Assembly: GCA_021818995.1 (NCBI GenBank)
Contig: JAKASP010000001.1
Coordinates: 1-64,000 of the forward strand
Reading direction: 5' to 3'
Length of the DNA: 64,000 nucleotides
Source: Microcaldota archaeon
GTDB lineage: Archaea; Micrarchaeota; Micrarchaeia; Micrarchaeales; CABMGC01
Made by a program: the position numbers and the translations under genes. Below, one piece after another: positions 55,903 to 64,000 of the stretch (the first letter of the stretch is position 1; each line of letters starts with the position of its first letter). The notes under the pieces are model-generated. The model saw only the letters and a list, made by a program, of their open reading frames with translations, did no database searches and was not told the origin of the DNA.

Positions 55903-58059
55903 ATGGCTAACGGCATAGAACTTACTGTCAGCGACGCGCTTATCACTGATTCGGGACGAGGCATAGCCAGGCTCGACTCCAAGTCGCAGAAGGCCCTCGG
56001 AGTGGTTTCCGGAGAGGCCGTAGAGATTAAGGGCAAGACCAAGTCCACTGCCGCGATAGTCTGGCAGGCGCACCCGAGCGACGAGGGCCTGGGATTCGTC
56101 AGGATAGACGGTTACCTGAGGCAGAACATAGGCGTGGGCATAGGAGACAAGGTCTTCGTTTCAAAGGCAGAGGTCAAGGAGGCTGAGAAGGTGACGATAG
56201 CACCACCGATGAACCAGAGGCCGCCGCTCTCACCGGATTTCGCTGACTACGCGAAACGCAGGCTCGAGAACAGGCCTCTTGTCAAGGGCGACTCCATACC
56301 GATTCCCATGTTCGGCCTCGTCTTCAACTTCATAGTCGTGCAGGTCTCGCCGCACGGCGTAGTCAAGATAACCAAGGACACCGTACTCACTGTCAAGGAG
56401 GAGCCGGTATCTGAATCTGAGGTTCGCGTGGCGGACGTGCACTACGAGGACATCGGTGGCCTGAGGGGCGAGATACAGAAGATAAGGGAGATGGTAGAGT
56501 ACCCGATACGCTACCCCGAGGTCTTCGAGCGACTCGGCATAGAACCGCCCAAGGGCGTGCTGCTTTACGGATCGCCAGGAACTGGAAAGACGCTGCTAGC
56601 GAAGGCTGTCGCTAACGAGAGCGACGCGCACTTCATCTCGATCTCTGGACCCGAGCTCGTGAGCAAGTTCGTGGGAGAGAGCGAGGAGAAGCTCAGAGAG
56701 ATATTCAGGGAGGCGAACGAGAAGGCGCCGAGCATTATATTCATGGACGAGATCGACGCGATAGCCCCGAAGAGGGAGGAGGCGACGAACGAAGTGGAGA
56801 GAAGGATGGTCTCGCAGCTGCTCACGCTTCTTGACGGAATGCCTGCAAGGGGACAGGTGATCGTGCTCGCGGCCACGAACAGGCCCGACGCCATAGACCC
56901 CGCGCTCAGGAGGCCAGGCAGGTTCGACAGGGAGATCGAGATAGGAATTCCTGACCGCACCGCGAGGAAGGAGATAATCCAGATACACACAAGGAACATG
57001 CCCGTGGCAAAGGACGTGAGCGTCGACGAGCTCTCAGCAATAACGCACGGGTACACCGGCGCTGACCTTAGCGCGCTTGCAAAGGAGGCCGCTATGGCTT
57101 CGCTCAGGGACATCTGGCCGCAGATAACTGACAAGAAGCGCATACCAGAGGAGATACTCACATCGCTCACTGTGAAGAGGGACAACTTCATGGAAGCGCT
57201 GAAGAACATAAGGCCCAGCGCGCTGCGCGAGGTCTTCGTGGAGAGGCCGAACGTGCACTGGGGAGACATCGGAAACCTGGAGAAGGTGAAGGAGGAGATC
57301 AAGGAGGCTGTAGAGCTGCCGCTCAAGGAGCCTCAGGCATTCGACAAGATCGGGATAAGGCCGATAAAGGGCATACTGCTGGTCGGGCCTCCCGGTACGG
57401 GCAAGACGCTGCTCGCAAAGGCTGTCGCTACAGAGCGAGAATCAAACTTCATCTCAATCAAGGGGCCCGAGGTACTGAGCAAGTACGTGGGCGAGAGCGA
57501 GAAGACGATGAGGGAGATGTTCAGGAAGGCGAGGATGGCGGCGCCGTGCATCATATTCATAGACGAGATAGACGCGCTTGCGCACTCGCGCGGCAGCGGC
57601 TACATGGACTCGGGTGTATCGGAGCGGGTCGTCGACACGCTGCTCACCGAGATGGACGGACTGAGCGACCTGAAGAACGTGGTCGTACTCGCAGCGACTA
57701 ACAGGCCGGAGGACGTTGACCCCGCGCTGCTGCGACCGGGCAGGTTCGACAAGGTGATAGAGATACTCATGCCGGACGCGAACGCGAGGTTCGAGATATT
57801 CAAGGTGCACACCAAGCGCATGCCAATAGACAAGGACGTGGACCTCACGGAGCTGGCGAACATAACAGAGGAGTACACGGGCGCAGAGATAGAGAACATA
57901 GTGCGCGAGGCTGGAATGAACGCGATAAGGAACAAGCGCGACGTCGTCAGGAAGGAGGACTTCATGAAGGCGCTGCAGGAGATAAAGCCTGCTGTTCCGA
58001 AGGAAGTGGCTGAGCGCATAAAGCGGTTCAAGGAGGAGCCGGAGAGCATGTACAGATGA
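55903..58059 (+). CDS. cdc48: CDC48/VCP-type AAA+ ATPase
   Basis: Double-psi beta-barrel N-domain and two AAA modules ([34 protein letters not shown]). Confidence 0.97.
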   Translation: MANGIELTVSDALITDSGRGIARLDSKSQKALGVVSGEAVEIKGKTKSTAAIVWQAHPSDEGLGFVRIDGYLRQNIGVGIGDKVFVSKAEVKEAEKVTIAPPMNQRPPLSPDFADYAKRRLENRPLVKGDSIPIPMFGLVFNFIVVQVSPHGVVKITKDTVLTVKEEPVSESEVRVADVHYEDIGGLRGEIQKIREMVEYPIRYPEVFERLGIEPPKGVLLYGSPGTGKTLLAKAVANESDAHFISISGPELVSKFVGESEEKLREIFREANEKAPSIIFMDEIDAIAPKREEATNEVERRMVSQLLTLLDGMPARGQVIVLAATNRPDAIDPALRRPGRFDREIEIGIPDRTARKEIIQIHTRNMPVAKDVSVDELSAITHGYTGADLSALAKEAAMASLRDIWPQITDKKRIPEEILTSLTVKRDNFMEALKNIRPSALREVFVERPNVHWGDIGNLEKVKEEIKEAVELPLKEPQAFDKIGIRPIKGILLVGPPGTGKTLLAKAVATERESNFISIKGPEVLSKYVGESEKTMREMFRKARMAAPCIIFIDEIDALAHSRGSGYMDSGVSERVVDTLLTEMDGLSDLKNVVVLAATNRPEDVDPALLRPGRFDKVIEILMPDANARFEIFKVHTKRMPIDKDVDLTELANITEEYTGAEIENIVREAGMNAIRNKRDVVRKEDFMKALQEIKPAVPKEVAERIKRFKEEPESMYR

Positions 58060-58063
58060 GCTT

Positions 58064-58471
58064 ATGAAGATAATTTTCTCTGACAAGAAGAACGGAAAGA
58101 CAGCGCAGCTGGAGGTGGCGAAAGAGAGCGAGTCCACGCTGATGGGAAAGAGGATAGGGGAGGTGATAGAGGGCGGTGTCGTCGGACTCGACGGCTTCAA
58201 GCTGCAGATCACAGGCCTGAGCGACAAGATGGGCTCGCCGAGCAGGAAGGAGATAGACGGAACAAGGAAGGCATACGCGCTACTGAGCAGTGGCCCAGGC
58301 ATAGTCGGCGCGCGAAAGGGCAAGCGTGTCAGGAAGCTTGTGCGCGGAAACGCGATAAGCGCGGACACGAGCCAGGTGAACACAGTCATAGCTGAATACG
58401 GAGCCAAGGGCGCTGACGAGCTCTTCCCAAAGAAGGCCGTGGCGAAGGAAGAGGCCGCGGAAGGGAAGTAG
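58064..58471 (+). CDS. rps6e: ribosomal protein S6e
   Basis: MKIIFSDKKNGKTAQLEV...LMGKRIGEVIEGGVVGLDGFKLQITGLSDKMGSPSRKEIDGTRKAYALLSSGPGI. Confidence 0.93.
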   Translation: MKIIFSDKKNGKTAQLEVAKESESTLMGKRIGEVIEGGVVGLDGFKLQITGLSDKMGSPSRKEIDGTRKAYALLSSGPGIVGARKGKRVRKLVRGNAISADTSQVNTVIAEYGAKGADELFPKKAVAKEEAAEGK

Positions 58472-58501
58472 CGCGCTTCATTTCATCTTTACTTTACGAT
58501 T

Positions 58502-59725
58502 ATGGAAGGCACTTTGAAGCAGAGCCAGCTGAACGTTGGAACGCTCGGTCACGTTGACCACGGAAAGACGACGCTAACCTATGCCATAACCCGCGTCTGG
58601 ACCGACGTCCACAGCGAGAGCATAAAGAGGAGCATGACCATAAAGCTCGGCTACTCCGACGCCACGATAAGGATGTGCGGCGAGAAGAACGAGCCCGAAG
58701 CATACACAACTGAAGAGAAGTGCAAGGACGGGAAGCAGGCAAAACCCGTAAGGCGCATCTCGATGCTCGACGCGCCTGGCCACGAGACGCTTATGGCAAC
58801 CGCAATAGCCGGAAGCAACATAATCGACGCTGCGCTCTTCGTGATCGCTGCAACGGAGCCGGTGCCGATGCCGCAGACCAAGGAGCATCTAATGCTGATA
58901 AACGCCCTAGGAATAAAGAACGCGATAATTGCACAGACCAAGGTCGACATAGTGGGCAAGGAGCGCGCGGTGAAGAACTACGAGCAGATCAAGAGCTTCA
59001 TAAAAAAGAGCAGCATAGAGAACGCGAAGATAATACCGGTCATGCCTAACAGGAACGTCAACGTAGACGTTGTGCTACAGGAACTCGCCAACATCCGGGT
59101 GCCGGAGCGCGACACTTCCTCGGACCCCGCGATGTACATAGCGAGGTCCTTCGACGTGAACAGGCCGGGCACAAGGATTAAGGACGTCAAGGGCGGGATA
59201 ATCGGCGGTTCGATAATAAGGGGAAAGTTCAAAGTGGGCGACGAGATAGAGATAAGGCCGGGGGCAACATTCGCGAAGGACAAGCAGAAGCGCGAGTCGT
59301 ATGAGCCGATAATCACGAAGATAGAGAGCCTGTCAGCTGACAAGGACAGGCTCGACGAGGCCATAGCCGGCGGCCTCATCGCCATAGGAACTGACCTCGA
59401 TCCCGCGATGACAAAAGCTGATACGCTGGTCGGCCAGATGGTCGGCAGGGTGGGCAAGCTGCCAGATGTCACTTTCACGCTGGACATGCGGTACGAGTCG
59501 CTGAACCGCGACGACCTCCCGAAGCAGGCCTTCAAGCCTGACGAGCCGCTGCTCCTTGGCATAGGCACGGGAACGAACGTCGGATACGTGAAGAGCGTAA
59601 AGAAGAACGCGATGGTGGTCGAGCTGAGGCACGCGGCCTGCGTCGACAAGAACGCGAAGGTGTCGGTGCTGCGCAACTTCAGCCAGAGATGGAGGCTCTC
59701 TGGCTATGGAGTGCTGAACGGCTGA
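58502..59725 (+). CDS. eif2g: translation initiation factor aIF2 subunit gamma
   Basis: NVGTLGHVDHGKTTLTYAITRVWTDVHSESIKRSMTIKLGYSDA; ISMLDAPGHETLMATAI. Confidence 0.95.
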   Translation: MEGTLKQSQLNVGTLGHVDHGKTTLTYAITRVWTDVHSESIKRSMTIKLGYSDATIRMCGEKNEPEAYTTEEKCKDGKQAKPVRRISMLDAPGHETLMATAIAGSNIIDAALFVIAATEPVPMPQTKEHLMLINALGIKNAIIAQTKVDIVGKERAVKNYEQIKSFIKKSSIENAKIIPVMPNRNVNVDVVLQELANIRVPERDTSSDPAMYIARSFDVNRPGTRIKDVKGGIIGGSIIRGKFKVGDEIEIRPGATFAKDKQKRESYEPIITKIESLSADKDRLDEAIAGGLIAIGTDLDPAMTKADTLVGQMVGRVGKLPDVTFTLDMRYESLNRDDLPKQAFKPDEPLLLGIGTGTNVGYVKSVKKNAMVVELRHAACVDKNAKVSVLRNFSQRWRLSGYGVLNG

Positions 59726-60715
59726 CTACGGCAAGCCTGCGCCGCTTATCTTCTTCTTCAGCACCTCTGCGAAACGCCACCTCTCCTGTTTTGTCCTGAA
59801 GAAGTTGTACTTCTTGAGATCTACGCTGAACCCGGACGCGTGCGGATGGCCCCCGCCGCCGAGGCTGTTTGCCAGCGGCACTGTGTTGACCCTCGTGCTC
59901 CTTATGCTGCAATGGCCGGTGTCTGTCTTCACGAGAACTGATACCTCTGCCCCGGACTCGACCAGCATGCTGTGGCACGCGTCAGTTGAATCGACCTGCT
60001 TTGAGAAAGCAAGCATGGTGCCTCTCGATAAGTGGGTCATGCTCTTCAGCACTAGAGCTATCCTCTCGTCGTTTAGCTTCTTGAACTTCGCTGCAGCCGC
60101 GTGTATCCTGCTGTCTGTGAACCTCCCGGACGCGATGACCGCTGCGAGGTGCCTTAGCCTCTTCTGCTGCGACTCGTGGGAGCCGCGCATCAGGTAGTGG
60201 CCTATGCTCAGCTTGTACTCCTCGGACCTTCTTGCGTACTCCTTGTTCCGCGTGGGCAGGAAGAGGTCTATGTAGTGCACCATGTCCGCAAACTCGTTCG
60301 CGAATCTCGTGTCCAGCCCGAGGAACCTGTGGACCAGCTGAGTTGCGCACATCTCGCTGTTCTCCCCGAAGACAGCGATGTCGCACTTCCTCGCTATCCT
60401 GTCGATCGCCTCCTGCTTCCATACGTGGTGGTCTAGCCAGACCACTCTACCCCCATGGCCCTTGATTCTTTTGACTAGGCGCTCGTAGATCCGAGCCGAG
60501 TCTGCACTGGGGTTGAGGTCTGTTATGAAGAGCGTGAAGCCTTTCCTTGACATGCGCCCTATGACCGAGGCACACTCCGCGACCTCGTCACGGTCGTGGC
60601 CAGTAAGAAAGATGTTACCGAGCGGTATCCTGTACCTCATCTTCACGAGAGCCGCAGACCCGACGCCGTCTATGTCGGCTATGTGCGATAGCACCGCTAC
60701 GTTCCTCATGCGCAT
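59726..60715 (-). CDS. DHH-family phosphoesterase
   Basis: SHIADIDGVGSAAL; VVWLDHHVWKQ; GGGGHPHASGFSV; start at ATG 60715. Confidence 0.85.
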   Translation of the reverse strand: MRMRNVAVLSHIADIDGVGSAALVKMRYRIPLGNIFLTGHDRDEVAECASVIGRMSRKGFTLFITDLNPSADSARIYERLVKRIKGHGGRVVWLDHHVWKQEAIDRIARKCDIAVFGENSEMCATQLVHRFLGLDTRFANEFADMVHYIDLFLPTRNKEYARRSEEYKLSIGHYLMRGSHESQQKRLRHLAAVIASGRFTDSRIHAAAAKFKKLNDERIALVLKSMTHLSRGTMLAFSKQVDSTDACHSMLVESGAEVSVLVKTDTGHCSIRSTRVNTVPLANSLGGGGHPHASGFSVDLKKYNFFRTKQERWRFAEVLKKKISGAGLP

Positions 60716-60774
60716 ATTCAGAGGCTCAGCTATAAATTGATTATAGCGGCCTGGCAACGCCGCCAAAAATAGTA

Positions 60775-60805
60775 GGGACCCGCTCTTGGGGGAAGACGCG
60801 GGCCC
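60775..60805 (-). terminator. hairpin with T-rich flanks, likely terminator of the HTH gene
   Basis: Minus strand GGGCCCGCGTCTTCCCCCAAGAGCGGGTCCC followed by TACTATTTTTGG. Confidence 0.4.
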
Positions 60806-60812
60806 ATTTTTC

Positions 60813-61361
60813 TTACTGTGGAGGTGATACAATAAGTTTCATGGTCGCCTTGCCAGCATAATACACACGATGGCCGAGCCTGTGTGTCTCAAGCAGGCCC
60901 ATCATCCTGAGCCTGTTCATCCTCGCGCACGCGGCGTTATTTCCTTTGTATCCCATGTACTTCCTAACATCTGCCGCGCAGGCCATTCCCTGCGGTTGCG
61001 TCTGGACAAAGTTGAGTATCTTTACGTCTACCTGCGAGAGCTCTACAGGCTCGTCGCGCTGTACCTCGTAGGCCTCCTGCTGACCCTCTCCGAGGGCCAT
61101 GTCGGCCACGCTCTCCTCGAGTATCTTCATGCGCTCGCTCAGCGAGCTGAGGATCATGTTCGTCTTCTCGCGCTGCTCGCCCAGGTATCTGTACCAGCCC
61201 TCGGCGCTCAGGTTTGATGGTATTGCCGCGTTATTCCGCTGAAGGAGCTCGCTTACCTGCTTCTTTAGCTCCTGAAGCTCAATCTCCATCTGCTTCTTGT
61301 CCATTACTCCACTCCACGCATGACTGTCTCCCGACCCTTTCATGAGAGAATCATGAAACAA
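60813..61361 (-). CDS. coiled-coil + winged-helix DNA-binding protein
   Basis: Heptad-rich N-terminus; VDVKILNFVQTQPQGMACAADVRKYMGYKGNNAACARMNRLRMMGLLETHRLGHRVYY. Confidence 0.65.
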   Translation of the reverse strand: MFHDSLMKGSGDSHAWSGVMDKKQMEIELQELKKQVSELLQRNNAAIPSNLSAEGWYRYLGEQREKTNMILSSLSERMKILEESVADMALGEGQQEAYEVQRDEPVELSQVDVKILNFVQTQPQGMACAADVRKYMGYKGNNAACARMNRLRMMGLLETHRLGHRVYYAGKATMKLIVSPPQ

Positions 61362-61499
61362 TCATATGTGTGTAATTGTCAAGATATTTAAATATTGCGC
61401 TTTAGCGGAATAGGATAATACTCGCGCTTCCACTAATTCCTCCGACTGCGACACGTCGGCATTGGAAAGGGTAAAAAGGCTGTTCGGCTCTTTCTTAGC

Positions 61500-62582
61500 A
61501 TGGGAAAGCTCCTGATCGTGATTGCGCTTGCTGTACTGCTTGCGCTCGTTTTGTACCTTGCATATGCTGGCCTATACCAGCGCCCCGAAGCGCTCCCGCA
61601 GACAACGAGCTCGTGGCTGTCGCAGCAGAACGAGAGCCTCGCAGGCACTCCGGCATATCCTACGCTGAAGGCCGGAGAGCTCCTCGGGATAAGCTATGGC
61701 AACATAGCTTCTGCAAGCGAGAACAGGAGCGGTGCCGCAGCGGATCTGGGCATGCTATACGACGCGAACGTGACAGCAATCAGGATAGACCTCAACTACG
61801 GCCCCTGGATCGACGGCAACGCGACGCAGATCTCTACGTACGACGCCTTCGTGTACAATATCAGCGCTAACAACAAGACGCTCATAATAGCAGACGCGGC
61901 CGCCGAATACTACAGGCAGCACCAGCTCCCGTGGAGCCAGTTCAAGGCAGCGTGGGTGCAGCGCGTTGCTGAGATATCCGCAAGATACCATCCCGCATAC
62001 TACATAGTGGTGAAGGAGCCGCCGTGGTACTTCCCGATGATAAGCGGGTCGCCGTTGTTAGTTCCGTTCAACGCTTCGGACTGGGCCAACCTTACCGCGC
62101 AGCTTGCGGCCGCTGTCAAGCGCGCTTCGCCGGACACGCAGGTGGGCGTCGCGGTCTCCGGCGACGTCTATCACCAGCAGCGCGGGCCCCTGGACCTGCA
62201 GTACCTGGAGCAGGTTGAGAAGATACAGAACGTCAGCTTCATCGGCTTCGACGTCTACGGGCCGACCGCCTGGAACGACACGCAGAGGTTCATTGACACG
62301 TACGGCGCCGGAGGGAAGCAGGTCTGGATTGCGGAGACATGGAGCAGCACCAGCACCCAGCTCTTCAACCAGAGCAGGGAGGCGCTTGACTCGCAATGGA
62401 TAAGCACAGTATATCTCTTCGCCGAAAGCCTGCATGCGCAGTACATAGTTCCCTTCTTCACCAACCTGTTCGCTTCGTACCGGCAGACTGCCAACGGCAC
62501 CTACATCCCCGCCTCCTTTTACCAGAACCGCACTCCAGCCTTTTACGCTTATAAGAATATTACTCCGATAAATAATCCGTAA
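61500..62582 (+). CDS. membrane-anchored TIM-barrel glycoside hydrolase-like protein
   Basis: N-terminal TM; AYYIVVKEPPWYF and GGKQVWIAETWSSTS resemble acid/base and nucleophile strands of GH-A clan enzymes. Confidence 0.5.
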   Translation: MGKLLIVIALAVLLALVLYLAYAGLYQRPEALPQTTSSWLSQQNESLAGTPAYPTLKAGELLGISYGNIASASENRSGAAADLGMLYDANVTAIRIDLNYGPWIDGNATQISTYDAFVYNISANNKTLIIADAAAEYYRQHQLPWSQFKAAWVQRVAEISARYHPAYYIVVKEPPWYFPMISGSPLLVPFNASDWANLTAQLAAAVKRASPDTQVGVAVSGDVYHQQRGPLDLQYLEQVEKIQNVSFIGFDVYGPTAWNDTQRFIDTYGAGGKQVWIAETWSSTSTQLFNQSREALDSQWISTVYLFAESLHAQYIVPFFTNLFASYRQTANGTYIPASFYQNRTPAFYAYKNITPINNP

Positions 62583-62596
62583 ACGCCGGTGCGCAA

Positions 62597-63103
62597 GTGC
62601 ATCAACTTCTTATACCCACGAAGAGGGCAGAGCTGCTGAAGGGCAAGGGGCTCATAGATAGCGCGCAGAAGCGCCTCGGCTGCAGGCTCGAGATAAGGGA
62701 CGAGAACGAGCTGGTCATTGACGGAGACGCGTTCAGCGAGTACAACGCGCGCGTCGTCATGCAGGCATTCGCCCGCGGATTCGAGTTTGAGACCGCGTGC
62801 AAGCTGCTTAGCGACGACCGCTTCTTCGAGAGCATAGACATGAAGCAGCTTTTTAAGAACGAGGAGCAGATAAAGAGGATAAAGGCGAGGGTCATAGGAA
62901 CCGATGGGAAGACCAAGAGCTATGTGCAGAGCGTGAGCGGCGCAGACATAGCGATATACGGCGACACGGTCAGCATGATAGGCACTGTTGACGAGATAAG
63001 GATAGCGAAGGCGGCGCTGGAGATCCTGCTCGAAGGCGGGACCCACAAGAAGGCCTATGCGATAATGGAGAAGGCGAAGCGCAGGCTCAGAGAAGGGAGA
63101 TGA
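62597..63103 (+). CDS. KH-domain RNA-binding protein (Pno1/Krr1-like)
   Basis: IKARVIGTDGKTKSYVQSVSGADIAIYGDTVSMIGTVDEIRIAKAALEILLEGGTHKKAYAIMEKAKRRLR; GTG start. Confidence 0.82.
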   Translation: MHQLLIPTKRAELLKGKGLIDSAQKRLGCRLEIRDENELVIDGDAFSEYNARVVMQAFARGFEFETACKLLSDDRFFESIDMKQLFKNEEQIKRIKARVIGTDGKTKSYVQSVSGADIAIYGDTVSMIGTVDEIRIAKAALEILLEGGTHKKAYAIMEKAKRRLREGR

Positions 63104-63104
63104 G

Positions 63105-64000
63105 ATGGCTGAGGAGAAGACCAAGAGCGCGGACGAGATATTCAAGGAGTTCAAGGAGCACTCGATCACCGAGTTCTTCAGGAAGAACAGCCAGATGCTC
63201 GGCTACGCTGGCAAGGTCAGGTCCCTGACCACGATAGTGCACGAGTACATAACAAACTCCCTTGACGCATGCGAGGAAGCGAACATACTCCCGGAGATAG
63301 AGATCAGGGTGAAGGAGCTGTCGGAGAACAAGTACAGCGTGTACGTGCGCGACAACGGGCCCGGCATACCATCGAAGCACGTAGGCAAGGCGCTCGCGAG
63401 TGTGCTGACAGGCACCAAGTTCCACAGGTACATGCAGCAGCGAGGCCAGCAGGGCATTGGCGCCGGCGGTTGCACCATCTTCGCGCTCATAACGACAGGC
63501 AAGGGCGTGCACGTCAAGTCGAGCACAGGCAAGGAGGCGTACACGTGCGACCTCAGCGTTGACATAAAAGGCAACAGGCCGCTTGTGAGCGGCCTGAACG
63601 CAATAAAGCCCGACTTCCGCGGGCTGATAGTCGAGGGCGAGTTCGGCGACGTTAAGTACGAGAAGAGCGAGCACGGAGTATACGAGTACGTGCGCCGAAC
63701 TGCTCTCTCAAACCCGCACACCAGCATAAAGCTCATAGAGCCGGACGGCAACGAGGCCATATTCCCGAGATCCGTAAACACGATGCCGCGGAAGCCGAGG
63801 CAGATACTGCCGCACCCTCTTGGCATATCGGCCAGCGACCTCCTCGATTTCGCGCACGTGAGCGAGAGCAGGAAGGTTACCTCGTTCCTCGTAGACTCGT
63901 TCTCAAGGGTGACGCACGACAAGGTGAAGGAGCTGATGGACATAGCCAAGGACGTCGACTTCGAGAAGGCGCCGAAGCAGCTCACCTGGGAGGACGCAAC
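63105..64000 (+). CDS. top6B: DNA topoisomerase VI subunit B (partial, runs off the window)
   Basis: FFRKNSQMLGYAGKVRSLTTIVHEYITNSLDACEEANILPEI; VRDNGPGIPSKHVGKALASVLTGTKFHRYMQQRGQQGIGAGG. Confidence 0.93.
   Translation, partial: MAEEKTKSADEIFKEFKEHSITEFFRKNSQMLGYAGKVRSLTTIVHEYITNSLDACEEANILPEIEIRVKELSENKYSVYVRDNGPGIPSKHVGKALASVLTGTKFHRYMQQRGQQGIGAGGCTIFALITTGKGVHVKSSTGKEAYTCDLSVDIKGNRPLVSGLNAIKPDFRGLIVEGEFGDVKYEKSEHGVYEYVRRTALSNPHTSIKLIEPDGNEAIFPRSVNTMPRKPRQILPHPLGISASDLLDFAHVSESRKVTSFLVDSFSRVTHDKVKELMDIAKDVDFEKAPKQLTWEDA

Noticed and set aside
57454-58407. 317-aa minus-strand ORF opposite cdc48/S6e
   Set aside because: Shadow ORF antisense to highly conserved genes; no motif.

Overview
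The window is gene-dense archaeal DNA. It carries CDC48, aIF2-gamma, S6e, L10e, Dph2, archaeal-type GlyRS, Nop5, Top6B, a tetraether-lipid-synthase-like radical SAM protein and class III (archaeal pilin) signal peptides. Small genes, many orphan membrane proteins and pilin/LamG content suggest a DPANN lineage, plausibly Micrarchaeota; this placement is inference. Ordinary parts are informational, repair and RNA genes (0.1-22 kb, 55-64 kb) and three tRNAs: Ile-GAT with a 14-nt intron, Cys-GCA and Gln-CTG. Accessory parts: (1) an 8-gene + strand operon (24.0-29.0 kb) resembling a minimal VirB2/VirB6/VirB3-B4 DNA-transfer (Ced-like) apparatus, with the VirB4-like protein apparently split in two; (2) a ~3.5 kb island at tRNA-Ile with a tyrosine recombinase, bounded by a 14-bp exact repeat of the tRNA 3' end (29824-29837 and 33355-33368); (3) a large type IV pilus locus (37.3-52 kb) where pilin-like N-termini are joined to LamG-like and beta-propeller-like modules, next to TadA/TadC machinery and a coiled-coil protein; (4) a three-copy pilin array (17.9-20.2 kb). 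Single-gene oddities: a His/Cys-rich tail on the Tes-like enzyme, a Nop5 without the fibrillarin-binding domain, a protein with two P1-stalk-like domains, a CBS-HPF fusion, a beta-carbonic-anhydrase-like protein with an altered metal site, and a candidate structured RNA at 3396-3499. No rRNA, CRISPR array or IS element was seen. All family calls come from reading motifs by eye; no database search was run.
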